A stretch of DNA of 18,194 bases from CAUYXJ01 sp963577065 (lineage in GTDB: Bacteria > Chloroflexota > Dehalococcoidia > Tepidiformales > Tepidiformaceae): positions 1-18,194 of the forward strand of contig CAUYXJ010000059.1 of the NCBI GenBank assembly GCA_963577065.1. Direction: 5' to 3'. Below the pieces are notes generated by a model. It was not told the origin of the DNA. It saw only the letters and a list, made by a program, of their open reading frames with translations, and made no database searches. Each line of letters opens with the position of its first letter. The first letter of the stretch is position 1. Both the position numbers and the translations under genes were made by a program. Positions 13,785 through 18,194 of this stretch are shown here, one piece after another.

Positions 13785-14231
13785 TTAGGTGTCGTTCTCT
13801 TGAAGTCCCAGGCCTTCGCGTAGCACCTTCCAGCCGAGCAGCGCGCACTTTATCCGCACGGGGAACTTCGCGACGCCCTGCAGCGACTCTAGGTCGCCGA
13901 GGGCGGGGTGCGGATCGCCCCCGTGCATGAGCTGCGCCTCGAAGTGGCCGATGAGCTCATTGACCTGATCGATCTTCATGCCTCGGATCTGCGCTGTCAT
14001 CATCGAGGTGCTCGACTGACTGATCGAGCATCCCTGGCCGCTGAAGGCGACATCCGTGACCTCGTCGTCCACGACCTCGAGATGGAGGGTGACCTCGTCT
14101 CCGCAGACGGGATTCACGCCCTCGGCCTGGTGCGTGGGCGCAGCCAGCTCGCCCGCGTTTCGCGGGCGGCGATAGTGATCGAGGATCACTTCGCGGAACA
14201 GCTCTTCAAACTGCGGTTCGGCTATCGACAC
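13785..14231 (-). CDS. sufU: SufU, zinc-dependent sulfur acceptor of the SUF system
   Basis: 148 aa, the normal length for SufU. The cysteines are C43 in NPVCGDE, C68 in GQGCSIS and C129 in RIKCALLGW, with Asp45, nearly the same positions as C41, D43, C66 and C128 of Bacillus subtilis SufU. In that protein they bind zinc, and the metal-bound cysteine accepts sulfur from SufS. The segment at about 82-125 (IDQVNELIGHF..., HPALGDLESLQGV) is the helix-rich part that sets SufU apart from IscU. The frame is open far upstream, but the family sequence starts at a GTG at 14231 (SIAEPQFEELFREVILDHY), inside the end of sufS, giving a 26-base overlap. The ribosome site is weak, which suggests translational coupling to sufS. 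No in-frame ATG lies near that point. Confidence 0.95.
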   Translation of the reverse strand: MSIAEPQFEELFREVILDHYRRPRNAGELAAPTHQAEGVNPVCGDEVTLHLEVVDDEVTDVAFSGQGCSISQSSTSMMTAQIRGMKIDQVNELIGHFEAQLMHGGDPHPALGDLESLQGVAKFPVRIKCALLGWKVLREGLGLQENDT

Positions 14232-15459
14232 GACCGAATACTCGCTTTGCCTGTGCGAGCGCGTCGACGAGAACGTCGACCTCACGCTCTTCGTTGTAGA
14301 TGTAGAAACTGGCGCGGTTCGTCGCGGGCACGTCCAGACGCCGCATGAGCAGCTGCGCACAGTGATGGCCCGCCCGAATCGCAACTCCCCGTGAGTCCAC
14401 GATCGTGCTCACGTCGTGTGGGTGCACATCCTCCAGCGTGAAGCTGACCGCACCGCCGCGCCGTTCGACGTCGCTGGGACCGTGGACGGTGATCCCGCCT
14501 GCCCGGCCGAGGGCGTCGAGGGCGTAGGCGGTGATGCGTTTCTCGTGCTCACGCACCACGTCCATGCCGAGATCGCGCAGGTAATCGAGGGCCGCGCCGA
14601 AGGCGATGACGTCGGCGATGTTGGGCGTGCCCGCCTCGAACTTGTGGGGGCCCTCGGCCCAGGTCGAGCCCTCGGGCCTGACGATCGAGATCATCTCGCC
14701 GCCGCCCAGGAAGGGCTCCATCTCAGCGAGCAGGCCGGGCCGCGCCCAGAGCACGCCCACCCCGGTGGGACCGAGCATCTTGTGCGCGGAGAAGGCAAAG
14801 AGGTCGCAGCCCAGCGCTTCGACGTCGAGCGGCAGGTGAGGCGCGCTCTGCGCGCCGTCCAGGAGCATGAGCGCGCCGACGGCGTGCGCCATCTCCGCGA
14901 TCTCGGTGACCGGGTTGATGGTCCCCAGCACGTTCGACATGTGCACGATGCTCACGACCTTCGTGCGGGGGCCGATGAGGTCGCGGAGCGCGTCGAGGTC
15001 GAGTTCGCCCTGTTCGTCGATGTCCGCGTAGCGCAGGACGGCACCGGTGCGCGCGGCAAGGAGCTGCCAAGGGACGATGTTCGAGTGGTGCTCCATCAGC
15101 GAAAGCACAATCTCGTCGCCTTCGCTCAGGTTCGCATCGCCCCAGGCCCGTGCGACGAGGTTGATCGACTCTGTTGTGTTCCGGGTGAAGACGATGTCCT
15201 GGTCGTTCGTTGCCCCGATGTGGCGGGCGGTCTTCGCGCGAACGGCCTCGTAGTCGTTCGTCGCGCGTACGGCGAGCGTGTGGATGCCACGGTGGATGTT
15301 CGCGTTCGTCGTCTCGTAGTAGTGCACGAGCGCGTCGATCACGGCCCGTGGCTTCTGCGTCGTGGCGGCGTTGTCGAGGTAGACCAGCGGATGGCCGTTC
15401 ACCTCCTGCCGGAGGATGGGGAAGTCGTCCCGAATCCGCGCGGGATCGAATGCGCTCAC
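14206..15459 (-). CDS. sufS: Cysteine desulfurase SufS (type II)
   Basis: 417-aa PLP enzyme that removes sulfur from L-cysteine, leaving alanine and a persulfide on an active-site cysteine. YLDNAATTQKP (27-37) is the N-terminal signature, EHHSNIVPW (123-131) the cofactor-stacking His region, DGAQSAPH (201-208) holds the Asp and Gln that contact PLP, and Lys227 in FSAHKMLGPTG is the Schiff-base lysine. Cys367 in RAGHHCAQLLMRRL (362-375) is the catalytic cysteine, on the short ordered loop of type II enzymes. The ATG at 15459 overlaps the sufD stop by 4 bases (ATGA), and the 3' end overlaps the sufU start. The B-D-S-U order with such overlaps indicates one tightly coupled transcript. SufU is the expected sulfur acceptor; no SufE is seen. 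Confidence 0.97.
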   Translation of the reverse strand: MSAFDPARIRDDFPILRQEVNGHPLVYLDNAATTQKPRAVIDALVHYYETTNANIHRGIHTLAVRATNDYEAVRAKTARHIGATNDQDIVFTRNTTESINLVARAWGDANLSEGDEIVLSLMEHHSNIVPWQLLAARTGAVLRYADIDEQGELDLDALRDLIGPRTKVVSIVHMSNVLGTINPVTEIAEMAHAVGALMLLDGAQSAPHLPLDVEALGCDLFAFSAHKMLGPTGVGVLWARPGLLAEMEPFLGGGEMISIVRPEGSTWAEGPHKFEAGTPNIADVIAFGAALDYLRDLGMDVVREHEKRITAYALDALGRAGGITVHGPSDVERRGGAVSFTLEDVHPHDVSTIVDSRGVAIRAGHHCAQLLMRRLDVPATNRASFYIYNEEREVDVLVDALAQAKRVFGRVDSRTAV

Positions 15460-16751
15460 GCGCCCGCTCCCAGCGCCCTCAGTTTCGCCTCGACCAAAGC
15501 GGTCAGCTCCTCGCGAAGCGCGTCTTCCGGCTTCGTGCGGTCCAAGACCTCGCCGAGGAAGCCCCGCACGAGCAGCCCCATCGCGCCTTCGCGCGTAAGC
15601 CCCCGGGACTGGATGTAGAACAGCTCCTCATCGTTGACCGGACCGGCGGTGGCGCCATGGCTCACCCGGGTCACGTCGTTCGTGAGGATCTCGAGGACGG
15701 GGTCGCTGTCGGCTTTGGCGGCGCGGCTCAGGAGGAGGTTGCGGTTCTCCTGGTTCGCGTCCGAGCGCCGCGCCTCCAGCCCCACGCGCGTGAGCCCGTA
15801 GTACACCGCCCGCGAGCGACCCCCAAGCGCCGATTTGAACAGCAGATCGCTGCGTGTGTCAGCCGCGACATGGTCCTGGAGCGTGTAGAAGTCGAGGTGC
15901 TCCTCGCCACCGCCCACGGCCAAGCCGTAGAGCTCGCTGCTCGAACCGCGTCCCTCCAGCGAAGACGTCACGTGGCTCTTCACCACGCGGCCTCCGGTGG
16001 CGAGGCTCAGGCTCACGAGAGCTGCGTCCCCCTCCGTGATCGTGCGTTGCTCGGCGAAGACGCGCGTCTGCGCGCCCCAGCGATGGAGCGTTGTGTAGTG
16101 CACGATCGAACCGGGGCCCGGCAGGATCTCGACGACCGGTAGCACCACCATCTCTATGTCGCTGGAGCGGTGCTCCTCGATCACGGTCAGGCGGCTATTG
16201 GGGCCGGTCACGATCAGCGTATGTGGTGTGGTTAGGCTGCCGGCGGTGTCGAACCCCCGAGTGATGCGCACTGGCGCGGTCAGCTCCGCGTTCGCGTCCG
16301 CCCGCACCACGATCCCTCCCTGAAGGAAGGCGTAGTGCAGGGCCGCCAGGCGCCCGCTGTCGGCGGCGATGGCACTCCCGAGGCCGGCAAGCGCGTCCTC
16401 GTCAGCTCCAGCGAACTCCGTAAGCGTGAGGCCATCGATAGCGGAGTTGCAGCCTAGAGTGACGCCGTTGCGCTGCACGAGCGTCCCCGGCTCCGCAGGA
16501 AGGTCATCCCCATCTCGCCCGGCGAGCCCGCTGGGCGGTGCGAAACGCTCGATGTTCAGGCTCGCCGCCTGAACATACTTCCAGGGGCGATCAACGGACG
16601 GTGAGGGCATCGCCAGTCTGCCCATCGCCTCCGCCCCCTGCGCGCGCAGGGCCGCGACGATCGCGCCGTCAGCCAGCTCTTCGCCGAGAGCGCGGCTGGT
16701 CTGCGCGGTCAACGCGGGCACAGCGGTCGATGCGCTAGGCGCGGAGGTCAT
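15456..16751 (-). CDS. sufD: SufD, SUF scaffold complex subunit
   Basis: 431 aa. SufD pairs with SufB, and with the SufC ATPase forms the SufBC2D complex on which Fe-S clusters are built. The N-terminal helical region contains RPWKYVQAASL (55-65). The central part is the right-handed beta-helix shared with SufB, seen as a long run of short strands (about 145-345). The C-terminal core TRVSHGATAGPVNDEELFY (361-379) contains His365, matching E. coli SufD His360, which takes part in cluster assembly at the SufB-SufD interface. The Cys found two residues before it in E. coli is Val363 here; Gram-positive SufD proteins also vary at this point. QSRGLTREGAMGLLVRGF (381-398) is the typical tail. AAGGAG lies 10 nt before the ATG. 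The gap to sufB is 80 bases and sufS overlaps its end. Confidence 0.95.
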   Translation of the reverse strand: MTSAPSASTAVPALTAQTSRALGEELADGAIVAALRAQGAEAMGRLAMPSPSVDRPWKYVQAASLNIERFAPPSGLAGRDGDDLPAEPGTLVQRNGVTLGCNSAIDGLTLTEFAGADEDALAGLGSAIAADSGRLAALHYAFLQGGIVVRADANAELTAPVRITRGFDTAGSLTTPHTLIVTGPNSRLTVIEEHRSSDIEMVVLPVVEILPGPGSIVHYTTLHRWGAQTRVFAEQRTITEGDAALVSLSLATGGRVVKSHVTSSLEGRGSSSELYGLAVGGGEEHLDFYTLQDHVAADTRSDLLFKSALGGRSRAVYYGLTRVGLEARRSDANQENRNLLLSRAAKADSDPVLEILTNDVTRVSHGATAGPVNDEELFYIQSRGLTREGAMGLLVRGFLGEVLDRTKPEDALREELTALVEAKLRALGAGA

Positions 16752-16831
16752 TCAGTCCGTTCTCCTTGGCGCGCCGCGTGCGGCGGATGCCGTCTCCGAC
16801 TCCGGGAACGCCGCGCTCCGTAGCGGTCGGC

Positions 16832-18194
16832 CTAGCCGATCGCACCTTCCATCTGCAGTTCGATGAGCCGGTTCAGCTCGACGGCGTACTCCATCGGCAG
16901 CTCTTTCACGATCGGCTCGACGAAGCCGTTGACGATCATCTTGGCGGCCGCGTCCTCGCTCAGGCCGCGGCTCTGGAGGTAGAACAGCTGCTCTTCGCTC
17001 AGCTTCGAGACGTAGGCCTCATGCTCGATCGAGACGTCGGGCGCATCCACTTCCATTGTCGGGTAGGTGTCCGAGCGCGACTCCTCGTCGAGGAGGAGTG
17101 CGTCGCAGCGCACGCTCGAGCGGACGTCGTCACAGCCCTCGTAGACCTTCAGGAGGCCGCGGTAGCTCGTGCGGCCCCCCTCCTTGCTGAGGGACTTCGA
17201 GACGATGCGCGAAGTCGTGTGCGGGGCCATGTGCACGATCTTGCCGCCCGCATCCTGGTGCTGGCCCTGGCCGGCGAAGGCGAGTGAGAGGATCTCGCCG
17301 TGGGCGCCCGGCTCCATGAGGAAGACGCTCGGGTACTTCATCGTGAGCTTCGAGCCGAGGTTGCCATCGACCCACTCCATGACCGCGTCCTCGTAGGCGG
17401 CGGCGCGCTTCGTCACGAGGTTGTAGACGTTGTTCGACCAGTTCTGGATGGTCGTGTACCGGACGCGCGCGCCCTTCTTCACGATGATCTCGACGACGGC
17501 GCTGTGGAGCGAGTCGCTGCTGTAGGTCGGGGCGGTGCAGCCCTCGACGTAATGAACCTCGCTGCCCTCGTCCGCGATGATCAGCGTGCGCTCGAACTGG
17601 CCCATGTTCTCGGTGTTGATGCGGAAGTAGGCCTGCAGCGGCACGTCGACCTTCACGCCCGGCGGCACGTAGATGAACGAGCCCCCGGACCAGGCGGCGC
17701 TGTTCAGGGCCGCGTACTTGTTGTCCCCCGGCGGGATGAGCTTGCCGAAGTGCTCCTTGACGACGTCTTCGTGCTCGGCGAGGGCCTGGTCCATTCCAAC
17801 GAAGATGACGCCGAGCTTCTCGAGGTCCTCGCGGATGTTGTGGTAGACGACCTCCGAGTCGTATTGGGCGCCGACGCCGGCGAGGAACTTCTTCTCGGCC
17901 TCGGGGATGCCGAGCTTGTCGAACGTGTTGCGAATGTAATCCGGCACGTCGTCCCAAGAGCGCTCATCGCGGTCCGTGGCACGCACGAAGTAGTGGATGT
18001 TGTCGAAGTCGATCGTTTCGAGGAGATCGGTGCCCCAGGGCGGGTTCTCCTTCTCATTGAAGAGATCGAGCGCGCGCAGGCGGAACTCGCGCATCCACTG
18101 GGGCTCGTCCTTCATGTCCGAGATCATGTTCACGATCTCGGGCGTGAGGCCCTTTTTCGCCTTGAAGAGGGCCTCTTCTTCATCGAAGAAGCCC
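16832..18194 (-). CDS. sufB: SufB, SUF Fe-S scaffold subunit (N-terminus beyond window edge)
   Basis: 453 residues are visible. A GTG at 18133 is not the start: the frame stays open to the edge and reads GFFDEEEALFKAKKGLTPEI before it, normal SufB N-terminal sequence. About 15-25 residues are probably missing compared with the usual 465-480. SufB is the main cluster-assembly scaffold. SAAWSGGSFIYVPPGVKVDVPLQ and the next strands are the beta-helix core. The Cys of RCDALLL (codon 17105-17107) matches E. coli SufB Cys405, which receives sulfur, and SIEHEAYVSKLSEEQLFYLQSRGL holds the conserved Glu-His-Glu group facing SufD. YVEGCTAPTYSSDSLHSAVV is a highly conserved SufB stretch. SufD follows after 80 bases. 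No sufC lies between sufD and sufS as in typical actinobacterial operons, so it is expected upstream of this gene or elsewhere. Confidence 0.97.
   Translation of the reverse strand, partial: GFFDEEEALFKAKKGLTPEIVNMISDMKDEPQWMREFRLRALDLFNEKENPPWGTDLLETIDFDNIHYFVRATDRDERSWDDVPDYIRNTFDKLGIPEAEKKFLAGVGAQYDSEVVYHNIREDLEKLGVIFVGMDQALAEHEDVVKEHFGKLIPPGDNKYAALNSAAWSGGSFIYVPPGVKVDVPLQAYFRINTENMGQFERTLIIADEGSEVHYVEGCTAPTYSSDSLHSAVVEIIVKKGARVRYTTIQNWSNNVYNLVTKRAAAYEDAVMEWVDGNLGSKLTMKYPSVFLMEPGAHGEILSLAFAGQGQHQDAGGKIVHMAPHTTSRIVSKSLSKEGGRTSYRGLLKVYEGCDDVRSSVRCDALLLDEESRSDTYPTMEVDAPDVSIEHEAYVSKLSEEQLFYLQSRGLSEDAAAKMIVNGFVEPIVKELPMEYAVELNRLIELQMEGAIG

Noticed and set aside
14416..15618. Long + strand frame opposite sufS
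   Set aside because: Shadow of the sufS codons, with repetitive Val/Asp/Arg-rich composition and no family features; sufS is certain.
1..18194. Defence island, CRISPR array, biosynthetic cluster or prophage
   Set aside because: No regularly spaced repeats, integrase, transposase, nuclease, helicase, synthase or carrier-protein genes are present. The genes are metabolic and housekeeping types.

Overview
The window is high-GC bacterial DNA. Genes lie close together and most have strong Shine-Dalgarno sites. The SUF genes are of the Gram-positive type (SufU rather than an IscU or A-type scaffold, plus a DUF59/SufT protein). Together with the mix of P450, crotonase, SDR and APH-like genes, this suggests Actinomycetota or Chloroflexota, probably environmental. 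No rRNA, tRNA or marker gene is present to settle the phylum, so this is inference only.

Left part (1-2585): the end of a secreted or membrane-linked protein of unknown function (+ strand) converges on a membrane-associated family 2 glycosyltransferase (- strand). The glycosyltransferase gene is visibly richer in A+T than everything around it and looks acquired.

Middle part (2586-10480): single genes and short operons for small-molecule metabolism. An atypical crotonase (-) is divergent from a cytochrome P450 (+). A SDR dehydrogenase and a VOC-fold protein (both -) follow, the VOC gene carrying a frameshift. Divergent from the SDR are a class III aminotransferase with its own terminator, a RidA-like protein, an APH-fold kinase homologue and a small unknown protein (all +). 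Several of these enzymes lack a hallmark catalytic residue: the crotonase (first Glu to Met), the RidA-like protein (Arg to Ser) and the APH homologue (catalytic Asp to Gln). The context suggests oxidation and acyl-CoA or amine catabolism, but no substrate can be read from the sequence.

Right part (10799-18194, all - strand): a membrane-anchored neutral zinc metallopeptidase with a degenerate zinc ribbon, then a 480-base spacer, then the SUF iron-sulfur assembly operon transcribed sufB-sufD-sufS-sufU-sufT. SufB runs off the right edge. SufS mobilises sulfur from cysteine, SufU relays it, SufB and SufD form the scaffold, and SufT probably helps cluster maturation or delivery. The SufC ATPase is not in the window and is expected upstream of sufB or elsewhere.

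I found no CRISPR array, insertion sequence, phage gene or RNA gene. No clearly undescribed system stands out. The best leads are the APH-like protein with a rewritten catalytic loop next to its small partner, the non-canonical crotonase paired with the P450, and the set of short perfect dyads in the intergenic spaces.
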